A DNA stretch of 64,000 bases from Aerococcaceae bacterium DSM 111022 (GCA_015863195.1 JACBXO010000001.1:1-64000), one strand, 5' to 3'. Counted from the stretch's first letter, positions 28,756 to 36,153 are shown. Program-made: numbers and translations. Notes: generated by a model not told the origin, from the sequence alone.

Positions 28756-29871
28756 TCAAACGATTTTGAAGTTTCTCATTGCCTCTTTTTGTTGATTACT
28801 CATTTCTTTTGTAAAGTGTGAGTAGATATTATCAATCATTTGCTGCGACGTATGACCGACCTGTTTAGCTATTAATTCTTTACTCATTCCGTTTTGGACT
28901 GCCATGGTAATGAACGTATGTCTAAAGTAATGGCTGGTTATTTTTTTATCAGGGAGTTCAATTTGACCGATGTAAAAGTTAAAATTATTAATGTCTATGG
29001 GGTTTCCGTGGACGGTCGGGAACAACAAATAATTATCTCTCGGAAAATTGTGTTTTAACTTCATAAGTTTCGCACTCATAATCTGCTTATTTAATACGTG
29101 TGCTAAGTCATTGCTGAAGTATATCGTGCGGGAATCGCCTGTTTTAGGGGTGCTATACGTCTTTGTGATGTTGTAGTAGGTTTTATTAATGCTGATAGAA
29201 TTGTCCGTAAAATCAATGTCTTTTTGGTAATCTAGCGCTACCAGTTCGCCATAACGCATACCAGTATGGACTAATATATAAGCCAAATTATAGTAATCAC
29301 TTCTAGCCTCTAAGACACTTAAAACTTTGGCTAATTCATTCGGCTCAAGGTATTTGTTATGGTTCCGTTTAGATATATTGATATTAGGTATCGTAAAATG
29401 TGGTATTATATCAGTTTTATCAATACTTAAATTATTCGCAGCGTATTTTAAAACACGTATAATTACTGATTTGCGATAGGTCACAACAGCTCTACTTAAG
29501 TTTTTTTCAATTAAACAATTTTCAAAAAAGCTATTGATGATAGGTGCTGTTAATTGTGATACGAGTATATCACCTAGTTCGCTTTTGATAGCGGTGATAT
29601 ATTGCGTAGTGGTTTGATAAGTAGACGGTTTAACCGTCCGTTTGTAGATTTCAGCCCACCTATCCACTGCTTGTCCTAAAGTGATTGCACTCTTATCCCG
29701 ACGGTTTAGCTGTTCTTCGATTTTTAGATTTAACATTAAAAGCATTTCTTCACGTATTTTTTTCGTATTTTTTGTATGAGTTATGGATACACGTTTTGTT
29801 TTGCCTGTGAGAGGTTCTTCGTACCTTTCCACAAACTTAAATTTTCCATTCTTCGTTTTTTCAATCCACAT
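28756..29871 (-). CDS. int: Phage integrase, tyrosine recombinase
   Basis: A 371-residue tyrosine recombinase with an N-terminal arm-binding region (residues 1-60, 'FKFVERYEEPLTGKTKR'), a core-binding helical domain (about 63-160) and a catalytic domain. Catalytic residues seen are Arg206 (HTGMRYGEL), His314 and Arg317 (SHYFRHTF), His340 (VGHTSQ) and nucleophile Tyr350 (IYSHF). It integrates and excises the prophage at its att sites. The start ATG 29871 is preceded by ggaggaatt. Transcribed away from the lysogeny genes, toward trxA. Confidence 0.96.
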   Translation of the reverse strand: MWIEKTKNGKFKFVERYEEPLTGKTKRVSITHTKNTKKIREEMLLMLNLKIEEQLNRRDKSAITLGQAVDRWAEIYKRTVKPSTYQTTTQYITAIKSELGDILVSQLTAPIINSFFENCLIEKNLSRAVVTYRKSVIIRVLKYAANNLSIDKTDIIPHFTIPNINISKRNHNKYLEPNELAKVLSVLEARSDYYNLAYILVHTGMRYGELVALDYQKDIDFTDNSISINKTYYNITKTYSTPKTGDSRTIYFSNDLAHVLNKQIMSAKLMKLKHNFPRDNYLLFPTVHGNPIDINNFNFYIGQIELPDKKITSHYFRHTFITMAVQNGMSKELIAKQVGHTSQQMIDNIYSHFTKEMSNQQKEAMRNFKIV

Positions 29872-29944
29872 GTATAATTCCTCCTATTTATGCTAAAATA
29901 GGGTATAGCAAATACCGCTATTAAAGCGTTGTTTGTTGGTTGTT

Positions 29945-29985
29945 CCACACTCAAACTTTGGTCGGGGAGAGTGTGGGATTTTTTT
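29945..29985 (+). terminator. Plus-strand intrinsic terminator upstream of int (hairpin element 1)
   Basis: Perfect 8-bp stem ccacactc/gagtgtgg followed by a T-run on the plus strand. Its loop (aaactttggtcgggg) is related in inverted orientation to the hairpin at 31140-31185. With an extended -10 element (tgcTAAAAT, 29891-29899) upstream on the same strand it could also bound a short RNA of about 80 nt. Confidence 0.65.
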
Positions 29986-30050
29986 ATTTATACTTAATAA
30001 TATTAGCTATACGGTTAGTACAATGTTATAATTTGCGTAGAGGTGGTTGT

Positions 30051-30221
30051 ATGAATAAAACAACTAGAACATTCAAAAAAATGAAGAATGATTTTAATGA
30101 AGCTGAAAAAGTTTTTAAGGAAAAACAAATTGAGCATAACAATCGTTTTAATACCTTGAAAAAAGAATTCGAATTTCAAGAGAAATATATAAAATCGAGA
30201 ATGAAATCTTATTCAAAGTAG
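30051..30221 (+). CDS. Small coiled-coil phage protein
   Basis: A 56-residue, highly charged protein (rich in K, E, F) predicted as one long helix or coiled coil. No known domain. ATG 30051 is preceded by the ribosome site agaggtgg, and an extended -10 promoter (tgtTATAAT, 30024-30032) lies just upstream, so it has its own promoter, transcribed against the neighbouring lysogeny genes. Its end overlaps the end of the minus-strand DUF6414-like gene by 13 bp. Function unknown. Confidence 0.6.
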   Translation: MNKTTRTFKKMKNDFNEAEKVFKEKQIEHNNRFNTLKKEFEFQEKYIKSRMKSYSK

Positions 30222-31117
30222 ATTGCTATTGGTCTAGCTATAACATCATCTTTTTGACTTAATTCAAAATTATCTAATAATATATCCATTACCATTGTAG
30301 GAGAAGATGCAGCGATTATTTCAACTTCAAGTTGAGAAATCGAGCCATCTTCTTCTTCTTTTATATAGCCGTCATCTCTTGTGTACAAAGGAAGTGTCAA
30401 GCATTTAGCGACCTTGTCCGTCTCGTTAAATAAAGTAAGCCCCGCTTCATTAACTCTAAAGTTTTCTTTAGGACAAACCATTAATTGCTTGGCTATTTTT
30501 ACTAGGCAACTATTAGGGTAAAGGGCATTACCAATTTTTCCTAATCTTCTAACATTATCAAAATTATTATATTTCGACTCATCTATTTCTTTTAGTTTGC
30601 TTCTTAATGATGCAATTTCCCTATCTATCGCTTTTTTATGCGATTTATAACTGCTGTTATTTTTTAGTGTTTCTATTCTAGAAATAATTTGTGCATTATG
30701 AATTTCATCTTGATCAAAGATATTTACAATACTTCTATCCATAATAGTCTCTAATCGTTCGAAATTGTATAACCTTAATTTTCCTTCAGCGGTAGAGAAC
30801 TCAATATTAGACTCTTGAATTTCTTTTAAGTTTTCTAAAAGCAGATCAAGAGCAAAATCATGAAATGCAATTTCTTGACTATCATAATTTTCTTTCCCAT
30901 ATGAAGTCTGGAACTTACTGTCAATGTTTTTTGAAATTTCAGCGCTAGCCAATCCCGGGACTCTAGCTCCCCCACCATAGTTTGTACTATTACCATTTTC
31001 TTCAGTTTCAGTTAAACTAGTTGTTAGAGAGCTAACAATTGAACTTATTAACCCGCTATTATATTGGGCTAAAAAAGAATTCACTAAAGTGTTATCTAGA
31101 TAAATTATTTCTTTCAA
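30209..31117 (-). CDS. DUF6414-like protein in the lysogeny region
   Basis: A 302-residue soluble protein. It starts with 'KEIIYLDNTLVNSFLAQ', which resembles the N-terminus of the DUF6414 family, has a low-complexity S/T/G/N stretch around residues 25-55, and a central helical part (about 85-195) rich in charged residues. No enzymatic motif is recognised. ATG 31117 follows tggaggaatt. Placed between int and the repressor genes, a place where temperate phages of Gram-positive bacteria often carry genes expressed in the lysogen, such as superinfection exclusion or defence genes. Such a role here is inference only. Confidence 0.6.
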   Translation of the reverse strand: MKEIIYLDNTLVNSFLAQYNSGLISSIVSSLTTSLTETEENGNSTNYGGGARVPGLASAEISKNIDSKFQTSYGKENYDSQEIAFHDFALDLLLENLKEIQESNIEFSTAEGKLRLYNFERLETIMDRSIVNIFDQDEIHNAQIISRIETLKNNSSYKSHKKAIDREIASLRSKLKEIDESKYNNFDNVRRLGKIGNALYPNSCLVKIAKQLMVCPKENFRVNEAGLTLFNETDKVAKCLTLPLYTRDDGYIKEEEDGSISQLEVEIIAASSPTMVMDILLDNFELSQKDDVIARPIAIYFE

Positions 31118-31139
31118 ATTAATTCCTCCATATTTTAAT

Positions 31140-31185
31140 CCTCACTCCTCCGACCGCCAAGTTAGAGGGAGTGGGGTTATTTTAT
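31140..31185. terminator. Hairpin element 2 between DUF6414-like and PH-domain genes
   Basis: Nine-pair stem cctcactcc/ggagtgggg around a loop containing cgaccgccaagttag; the plus side continues as ttatttta and the minus side as gattaaaat. Likely an intergenic terminator or processing hairpin. Related to the hairpin at 29945-29985 in inverted orientation. Confidence 0.55.
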
Positions 31186-31186
31186 G

Positions 31187-31549
31187 TTATAAGCATACTT
31201 CTTGTAGCAATAAATCAAACTCTCTGACGTTAACTTTCTTTGCTAGGTTTATCTTTATCACTCCTACTCTAGTCCATAATTGAACTTCAGAAGTAATGTC
31301 AATTGTTCCAGCATTTTCTGTTGACCACATATGAATGCTTTTATAAGGTAAACTATATATTTCTTTCTTTTTACCTGTTATACCTTGCGAATCAATAACT
31401 ATTAATCTTTTATTCGTGAATGACGCTACGTCCCTAATTGTTTTATAAGATTTATAAACCTGCTCATCACTTCTAAGTATTTGAGTTATTTCTTTCGGTG
31501 TGTTGATTTCTTGATTAAAAACCCAATTTGCAAATACATTTAATGCCAT
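31187..31549 (-). CDS. PH-like (bPH) domain protein in the lysogeny region
   Basis: A 120-residue protein resembling the bacterial pleckstrin-homology family (bPH/YvbH type): 'ILRSDEQVYKSYKTIRDVASFTNKRLIVID', then a conserved 'SLPYKSIHMWSTE' and beta strands to the end. These proteins are of unknown function and are often found next to CI-type repressors in Firmicute prophages. The start is set at ATG 31549 because it follows aaaggag; the open frame extends 36 codons further upstream without a ribosome site, across hairpin element 3. Confidence 0.75.
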   Translation of the reverse strand: MALNVFANWVFNQEINTPKEITQILRSDEQVYKSYKTIRDVASFTNKRLIVIDSQGITGKKKEIYSLPYKSIHMWSTENAGTIDITSEVQLWTRVGVIKINLAKKVNVREFDLLLQEVCL

Positions 31550-31597
31550 ACACTTACTCCTTTTAATATACTTTTTTATATACACCCCCGAAGGGTA

Positions 31598-31640
31598 ACA
31601 CTCACTAAGCCTGCACGCGTTGGTGAGTGTTTTTGTTTTA
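31598..31640 (+). terminator. Hairpin element 3 between PH-domain gene and cI
   Basis: Stem acactcac/gtgagtgt with loop taagcctgcacgcgttg, followed by tttttgtttt on the plus strand, so it terminates plus-strand (antisense) transcripts; on the minus strand it may act as a weak terminator behind cI. Confidence 0.65.
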
Positions 31641-32348
31641 CAAAACAACTTGACCAACTAAGGTTATTCCTTCATCTTCTGTAAATATCAAATCTTCATA
31701 CTTATCATTTAAAGAAACCAATCTTAAATGGTCTTCTTCCACATATACTTTCTTCAAATAACTTTCTCCATTGATAATGAAAACTCCGAATTGTCCATTC
31801 CTTAAGCTTTCTGTTTTCTTAATGAAGATATATTCTCCATCTTTAAAAGCGGGTTCCATACTATCCCCAACCACTTGCAAGGTTAAATCATAATGCTGGG
31901 TAGGTACGTCTGATTTATGTAATCGGATCGTTTCAACTGGATTATCAAAAACTTGCTGTCCTGTACCAGCTGAAGCGTAACCATATAAATCCTCTTCTAA
32001 GTAGTCAGATAAGTTTATGACTTTGTTTTGTTCTTCTAGCTGTTCCTCTGCATAACTTAAAACATTATTCTGTCTTACTTCATCTAGCTTCTCGTAAATA
32101 ACGTTGATGTTAGATTTAATATTTCCTTTAGATAAATCCTCAATAGTAACATTGTAATAGTCAGCCAGTAACCTAATTGACGATAACATCGGCTCCTCTT
32201 TATTATTTTCCCATTTAGAAAGTTTACCTTTATTGAAGTTTATGCCATTAGGATATTTCGCATTTAAATTATTAGCTAGAGCTTCTAAAGTTAAATTTCT
32301 TGAGAGCCTGATATTTTTAATATTCTCTCCAATATTCCATTTTTCCAT
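31638..32348 (-). CDS. CI-like repressor, HTH plus S24 peptidase
   Basis: A 236-residue LexA-like repressor: N-terminal XRE helix-turn-helix (about residues 6-70), a linker, and an S24 autoprotease domain with the putative cleavage pair Ala127-Gly128 (YASAGTG), nucleophile Ser163 (GDSMEP) and the general base lysine at 199 or 200 (YLKKV). RecA-stimulated self-cleavage would induce the prophage after DNA damage. ATG 32348 follows aggaggtg. It is divergent from cro, with operator-like repeats between them. Confidence 0.93.
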   Translation of the reverse strand: MEKWNIGENIKNIRLSRNLTLEALANNLNAKYPNGINFNKGKLSKWENNKEEPMLSSIRLLADYYNVTIEDLSKGNIKSNINVIYEKLDEVRQNNVLSYAEEQLEEQNKVINLSDYLEEDLYGYASAGTGQQVFDNPVETIRLHKSDVPTQHYDLTLQVVGDSMEPAFKDGEYIFIKKTESLRNGQFGVFIINGESYLKKVYVEEDHLRLVSLNDKYEDLIFTEDEGITLVGQVVL

Positions 32349-32382
32349 TGCACACCTCCTTTAAATATATAATAACATCAAT

Positions 32383-32398
32383 GTTGCGAATACGCAAC
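32383..32398. promoter_or_regulatory. Palindromic operator candidate near cI
   Basis: Perfect inverted repeat gttgcg-aata-cgcaac, 35 bp upstream of the cI start codon in the cI-cro intergenic region. A candidate site for CI or Cro autoregulation. Confidence 0.5.
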
Positions 32399-32413
32399 AG
32401 TTATATAATAAAA

Positions 32414-32486
32414 ACAAAAGTTATTGACATCGAAACTGAATAAGGGTAACATGAACTTAACAACAAAAGTTGTTGATAACGAAACT
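32414..32486. promoter_or_regulatory. cro promoter with two repeated operator sites
   Basis: A 24-bp sequence occurs twice, 49 bp apart: 32414-32437 and 32463-32486, both of the form acaaaagttNttgaNaNcgaaact. The first copy contains -35 TTGACA (32424-32429), which with 17-bp spacing meets -10 TAACAT (32447-32452). Repressor binding to these sites would shut off the early promoter. Confidence 0.7.
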
Positions 32487-32522
32487 TAATTGTAATTTAG
32501 CCATATGAGAGGGGGACAGAGA

Positions 32523-32738
32523 ATGTCAGCAGTTACGGAGCATAACAAACCATATTTTGGTTTAATGGATATTATGAAAAGAAAAAGAATTACCCAAGAG
32601 CAATTAGCAAATACACTAGGTATGGACAGAGCAACTTTCAACGTCAAAATAAATAGAACGAATGGGAGAGATTTCACTTTTAGCGAAGCGATGAAAATAG
32701 CAGTAGAATTACAAGAGGTAGCAGAGAAATTTTTTTAA
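32523..32738 (+). CDS. Cro-like DNA-binding protein
   Basis: A 71-residue XRE-family helix-turn-helix protein ('LMDIMKRKRITQEQLANTLGMDRATFNVKINR'), first gene of the rightward operon and divergent from cI, the usual place of Cro. ATG 32523 follows gaggggga. A further palindrome, AAGGTT-tcgaattcgat-AACCTT (32743-32765), lies directly after its stop and shares the gtttcg half-site with the cI-cro operators. Confidence 0.8.
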   Translation: MSAVTEHNKPYFGLMDIMKRKRITQEQLANTLGMDRATFNVKINRTNGRDFTFSEAMKIAVELQEVAEKFF

Positions 32739-32742
32739 CATC

Positions 32743-32765
32743 AAGGTTTCGAATTCGATAACCTT
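32743..32765. promoter_or_regulatory. Operator-like palindrome downstream of cro
   Basis: Arms aaggtt/aacctt around the inner palindrome tcgaattcga. Shares the half-site gtttcg/cgaaac with the two repeats between cI and cro, so it may be a third repressor site within the early operon. Confidence 0.45.
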
Positions 32766-32786
32766 ATGTAGAGGAGTGAGAATCAA

Positions 32787-33053
32787 GTGAATGAAAAAAA
32801 GTATAGCCTTAAAGAATTAATTCAAATCAGAGATAATTTAGACCAAATGAAGTGGGATCACAGATTACCTAAACCAATCGGTTTTGACTCAGCACCAACT
32901 GGTTTAGGAAAAAGAAAGAAGAATACAATGAGAAAATCTGATTATATTTTTGAAGCTAAAAATCTTATTGAAAGTTTAATTAAAGAGAAAAAAGCAGTTT
33001 TGATTGAGAAATATCTAATATCACTTGAAGAAATTAATGATGGTGATAATTAA
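32787..33053 (+). CDS. Small phage protein, unknown
   Basis: An 88-residue charged, mostly helical protein, rich in K, E and L, with no recognised domain. It starts at GTG 32787, preceded by gaggagtg; the nearby ATG is out of frame. Second gene of the early operon. Its end overlaps the end of the minus-strand gene at 33021-33380 by 33 bp. Confidence 0.55.
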   Translation: MNEKKYSLKELIQIRDNLDQMKWDHRLPKPIGFDSAPTGLGKRKKNTMRKSDYIFEAKNLIESLIKEKKAVLIEKYLISLEEINDGDN

Positions 33054-33380
33054 GTTTGTTAAAGCGATGAAGGTAGTAATTAAATATGGAAACCAAAATA
33101 ATCTTGATTTATTAGTTTTTTCTTCTATAAATTTATTGGTTTGGGGAGTGGAGTAGTAACGATCCTCCCAGGATGAATGTGAAGGATACTCAACTTTTGA
33201 AAAATGGTTTCCACTGTTGTCTTTTCCGATTAAATAACCATCATTTACAAGTCTATCAAGCAAAAAGATACTGAATTCATCTTGGAGTATAGTTTCAATT
33301 TCATTACGTTTCAGCCCATCCTTAGATTTATAAATTTTAGTTAAAATTTTAACTGTTTTTTTATCAAAATAATTTTCCAT
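33021..33380 (-). CDS. Minus-strand protein with winged-helix-like N-terminus and C-terminal membrane helix
   Basis: A 119-residue protein. Residues 5-60 ('KKTVKILTKIYKSKDGLKRNEIETIL') look like a winged-helix fold; residues about 95-115 are a single hydrophobic helix, so it would be tail-anchored. ATG 33380 is preceded by gaggtac. It faces against the early operon and overlaps its neighbour, which suggests a separately added gene (moron) expressed in the lysogen. Function unknown. Confidence 0.55.
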   Translation of the reverse strand: MENYFDKKTVKILTKIYKSKDGLKRNEIETILQDEFSIFLLDRLVNDGYLIGKDNSGNHFSKVEYPSHSSWEDRYYSTPQTNKFIEEKTNKSRLFWFPYLITTFIALTNLIITIINFFK

Positions 33381-33439
33381 ATGTAGTACCTCGTTTTTAA
33401 ACAATAATACCAAATAATTTTAAAGAAAGGAGAATTTTA

Positions 33440-34368
33440 TTGAATGAAATAGCATTATCAGATGACTTAAAAGTTATTGAACTAGAAATAAATCATCATA
33501 AGAATATCGCTGGTCAATCCATTTGGGAGATAGGTAGACGCTTGAACCATGTTAAGGAAAATGATTTAGCGCATGGTGATTTTATGAAGTGGCTTGAAAG
33601 GGTTCAAATTGATCATACATCGGCAAAAAGGATGATGAGAGTCGCTAGAGACTTACCAAATAGTGCAACGTTGCACCATTTAGGTGAATCAGCTTTATAT
33701 ATAATCTCGATGTTACCAGAAGAAGAACGCACCAAAGAACACGTTACTAACAAAGGTGAAGTAAAAACACCTGATGAAATGACGGTACGAGAATTACAAG
33801 AGTTAAAAAAACAACTCAAAGAGCAATCCGAACAACACCGACGACAGCTTGCTGAAAAAGACGAGGTTATCAATAAGACCTATGAACAGCTGGAGAAAGT
33901 TCAACAGCAAGAACCACAAGTGATTGAAAAAGAGGTTGTTACCGAAAAGATCCCTGATGATTATGAACAACTTAAACAAACTAATCAATCATTAAATGAA
34001 CAGCTTAACAATTTAAGTTCGAATTAAAGTTATCCAAAACTAAGTATGACTTGTTGGAATCGACAACAGCAGAAGCCAAAGAGTTGGAAAGAAAAATAAA
34101 TTCAATGAAAACTCAAGAGAAAAGTTTGATGGATAAGTTGCAGACTATCGATGATTTCAAGCAATTAGAATCAGAATTTAACGAGTTTTTTGATACCAAA
34201 ATGGCACCAATGAGATTTAAAGGGATAGCAAATCATTTATATGCCACAAATGCCACAGAACGAATTAAGCAGATGATTAATCAAGCTGATTTGTGGGTCG
34301 AAGAAATGAATCGATTAATCCCTAACTCAAATATAAAAATTATAGAAGGAGATTTTACAGATGACTAA
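33440..34368 (+). pseudogene. DUF3102-type phage protein broken by a frameshift
   Basis: Frame one from TTG 33440 (ribosome site aaaggaga) gives a 195-residue protein that matches the start of DUF3102 phage proteins ('NHHKNIAGQSIWEIGRRLNHVKENDLAHG') and ends at a stop at 34025-34027. The C-terminal half continues in the -1 frame from about 34012 to 34368 ('LESTTAEAKELERKINSMK...MAPMRFKGI'). No slippery heptamer is seen at the switch, so an indel or a sequencing error is more likely than programmed frameshifting. The intact protein would be about 308 residues, coiled coil in the middle, probably nucleic-acid associated; function unknown. Confidence 0.75.
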
Positions 34369-34855
34369 TGAATTGCAAAGTATGGATGTCTTAAAGCAGA
34401 CACTTGTAACACAAAACCGACATGGTGAAGCATTGCTGGAAGTTATTGAACGTATGGAACGGCAAGAAAAACGAATTGATTTGAAGATTGTTGATGTTGA
34501 AAATCTTGTTGAAAAAGTATCTAAAGAAATCACGATCAATTATGAAGAACAAAAGATGATTCAATCATTGGTATAGAAGAAAGCTAATGCATTAGCAGAA
34601 GAACATTTATCGAATCAATTTTACTCGGATAACTTATTCAAAGCTTGGAAAGGTCTGTTTATTCGAAGAATTCACGCCAAATTAAAAACCAAAATGAACG
34701 TTGTTCGATATACAGCGATCAGACGGGAAAAGTTCGATGAAGCAAAATCGTATTTAGAAAACTTGACTTATGATGACTTTTCTTTAAGAGATTTGCAGCC
34801 GACTCTGTCAATACTAAGCATTTTAGAAAAAGAAGGTGACGAAAATGAACAATAA
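34361..34855 (+). pseudogene. ORF6C-domain protein interrupted by an in-frame amber codon
   Basis: Reading from ATG 34361 the first 71 residues end at TAG 34574-34576, but the same frame continues without break to TAA 34853-34855. The downstream part ('KKANALAEEHLSNQFY...VVRYTAIRREKFDEAKSYL') is an ORF6C-like domain of phage antirepressor-type proteins, so the TAG looks like an AAG to TAG change within one gene of about 164 residues. The ATG overlaps the end of the DUF3102 gene, showing that the two were one coupled unit. Confidence 0.75.
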
Positions 34856-35030
34856 ATTAAAAACACTCACCCTAATTACCACAGGATTGGTAGTCGGTGT
34901 GGTAATCGGGCGAGTGGGTAAACGAAACGATATTTATAAGTTAGATGGCCGTGAATTTGCTAAACATCTTGCAAAGGATTCTTTATCAAAACACTTACAA
35001 GGTGAACCCAAAATAATGAATCCCTATTAA
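34845..35030 (+). CDS. Small membrane-anchored phage protein
   Basis: A 61-residue protein with one N-terminal membrane helix (about residues 6-24, 'TLTLITTGLVVGVVIG') and a charged tail. ATG 34845 follows aagaaggtg; its start overlaps the end of the ORF6C gene. No known domain. Confidence 0.6.
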   Translation: MNNKLKTLTLITTGLVVGVVIGRVGKRNDIYKLDGREFAKHLAKDSLSKHLQGEPKIMNPY

Positions 35031-35305
35031 TTTGGAAAAATTGCATCTTTAATGAATTCCCAATCTTCTTTAGATGCTCTTCCTTGATAATTTTTAACTA
35101 ATTCACATATAAACAACGAATCATTATTATCTAATACTTGATTCAATTTATCTGTCATATCGTTTGGCGTTAGCGAAGTGCGTACCAACCAAAAAGAATC
35201 TTGAAGTTTAATATAAGAACCAAATCCTTTTATTATCTCAAAAACCTTCGCATATTTTTGACCAGGGTTATTTAAATCATAACTTATCATATAAGGTTTA
35301 AACAT
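35027..35305 (-). CDS. Orphan Cas2-like (SinR-annotated) protein on the minus strand
   Basis: A 92-residue protein with a ferredoxin-like pattern. 'MISYDLNNPGQKYAKVFEIIKGFG' at the start, 'SFWLVRTSLTPNDMTDKL' and 'LDNNDSLFICEL' match the stand-alone Cas2-like family often annotated as SinR or Cas2 (consensus YDLN.PG..Y and S.W...T). The aspartate of YDLN corresponds to the Cas2 catalytic position. ATG 35305 has a strong ribosome site (aaggaggtg). It is the only minus-strand gene in this stretch and there is no CRISPR array nearby, so a role in adaptation is unlikely; a nuclease- or toxin-like role is possible but unproven. Confidence 0.7.
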   Translation of the reverse strand: MFKPYMISYDLNNPGQKYAKVFEIIKGFGSYIKLQDSFWLVRTSLTPNDMTDKLNQVLDNNDSLFICELVKNYQGRASKEDWEFIKDAIFPN

Positions 35306-35357
35306 TTTATTTCACCTCCTTCCATAAGGAGAGTATACCAAAGAAAGGAAGATAATA

Positions 35358-35681
35358 ATGAATATAATCAAAACAACTTTCACACCCCAGTATTGGGCGT
35401 ATCCCAAAGATATAGCGCTGATATTCGGTTATAAAAATCCTTCTGGGCTATTAAAAAAATTTAGACTGTTTTGTGATGAAAGACCTAATTATTTTAATCC
35501 TGCTACTCCGTATATCAAAGATAACAGTAGCGATACAAAGTACAATATTTTCTGCTTTGCTCATTACTTTGAAAACAGAGGGTTGATAGATGCTGGTACA
35601 CGGTCATTAAAATTTGAAAATGACTTACCACGATTAATTGAAGCATATAGCTTACATCTTTTGAAAGAGGAGATTTTATGA
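35358..35681 (+). CDS. Small phage early protein, unknown
   Basis: A 107-residue basic-aromatic protein ('QYWAYPKDIALIFGYKNPSGLLKKFRLF') whose first half could form a helix-turn-helix or winged-helix fold, similar in feel to small phage Rha/antirepressor-type proteins, but no family is recognised. ATG 35358 follows aaggaag. Its stop overlaps the start of the XRE gene by four bases (atga). Confidence 0.55.
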   Translation: MNIIKTTFTPQYWAYPKDIALIFGYKNPSGLLKKFRLFCDERPNYFNPATPYIKDNSSDTKYNIFCFAHYFENRGLIDAGTRSLKFENDLPRLIEAYSLHLLKEEIL

Positions 35682-35880
35682 CAGTTTTTATCGGTGAGAA
35701 CTTAAGAACATTACGAGAAGAAGCAGGCATGACATGCAGGGAATTAGCTTATGAATTTGATGTACATCATGCAACGGTGTCAAATTGGGAAAACGGAAAA
35801 TTGAAAGTTGGTGATGACCGCTTAGAAGAATACGCAGATTTTTTGGAGTAACAATTGAAGAAATGATGAAAAAATTATGA
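35678..35880 (+). pseudogene. XRE-family regulator with a T-run frameshift near its end
   Basis: ATG 35678 opens an XRE helix-turn-helix ('IGENLRTLREEAGMTCRELAYEFDVHHATVSNWENG') that stops at 35849-35851 after 57 residues. One additional T in the T-run at 35839-35844 would restore the family-typical ending DFFGVTIEEMMKKL up to TGA 35878-35880. So the gene has lost one base of a homopolymer, or the assembly has. The HTH itself is intact and might still bind DNA. Confidence 0.7.
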
Positions 35881-35971
35881 AATACAAAAAATACGAGAAG
35901 ATTCAAGAAAACTTTTCATGAAAACGGGAAACAAAGAAGGCGTTATTCCAACTCATGAACGGAGGGTAAAA

Positions 35972-36040
35972 ATGGAATTTGTAATTATTGTTTTCATTGG
36001 GTTGCTTTTAGTAAAGGTGGTGTACTTTGATGCGAAATAA
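35972..36040 (+). CDS. Tiny membrane peptide
   Basis: A 22-residue peptide (MEFVIIVFIGLLLVKVVYFD...) that is a single hydrophobic helix. ATG 35972 follows ggaggg. A longer in-frame start exists at 35919. Overlaps the next small gene by 11 bp. Role unknown. Confidence 0.4.
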   Translation: MEFVIIVFIGLLLVKVVYFDAK

Positions 36041-36152
36041 CAGAGAACAAGAAGTTCAGGAGGTTATTTTAAGTGGGGTGTTTGTCGGAATGGGGTTAAT
36101 CATATTTTATATGACATTTATTTCACCACTGATTCACGAATTAATGCAATAA
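36030..36152 (+). CDS. Small membrane protein
   Basis: A 40-residue protein with a charged start (MRNNREQEVQE) and one membrane helix (about residues 14-34). Ribosome site aaaggtggtg upstream, inside the preceding tiny gene. Unknown function; such membrane peptides are frequent in phage early regions. Confidence 0.45.
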   Translation: MRNNREQEVQEVILSGVFVGMGLIIFYMTFISPLIHELMQ

Positions 36153-36153
36153 A

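Noticed and set aside
33990-34030. Programmed frameshift in the DUF3102 gene
   Set aside because: No X XXY YYZ heptamer or long homopolymer occurs where the frames meet, so an indel is the simpler reading.
34361-34855. Amber recoding of the whole phage
   Set aside because: terL and other genes of the prophage end in TAG at sensible places, and no suppressor tRNA is seen in the window.
35027-35305. A CRISPR-Cas locus, because of the Cas2-like protein
   Set aside because: No repeat-spacer array, Cas1 or other cas gene is visible in the window.
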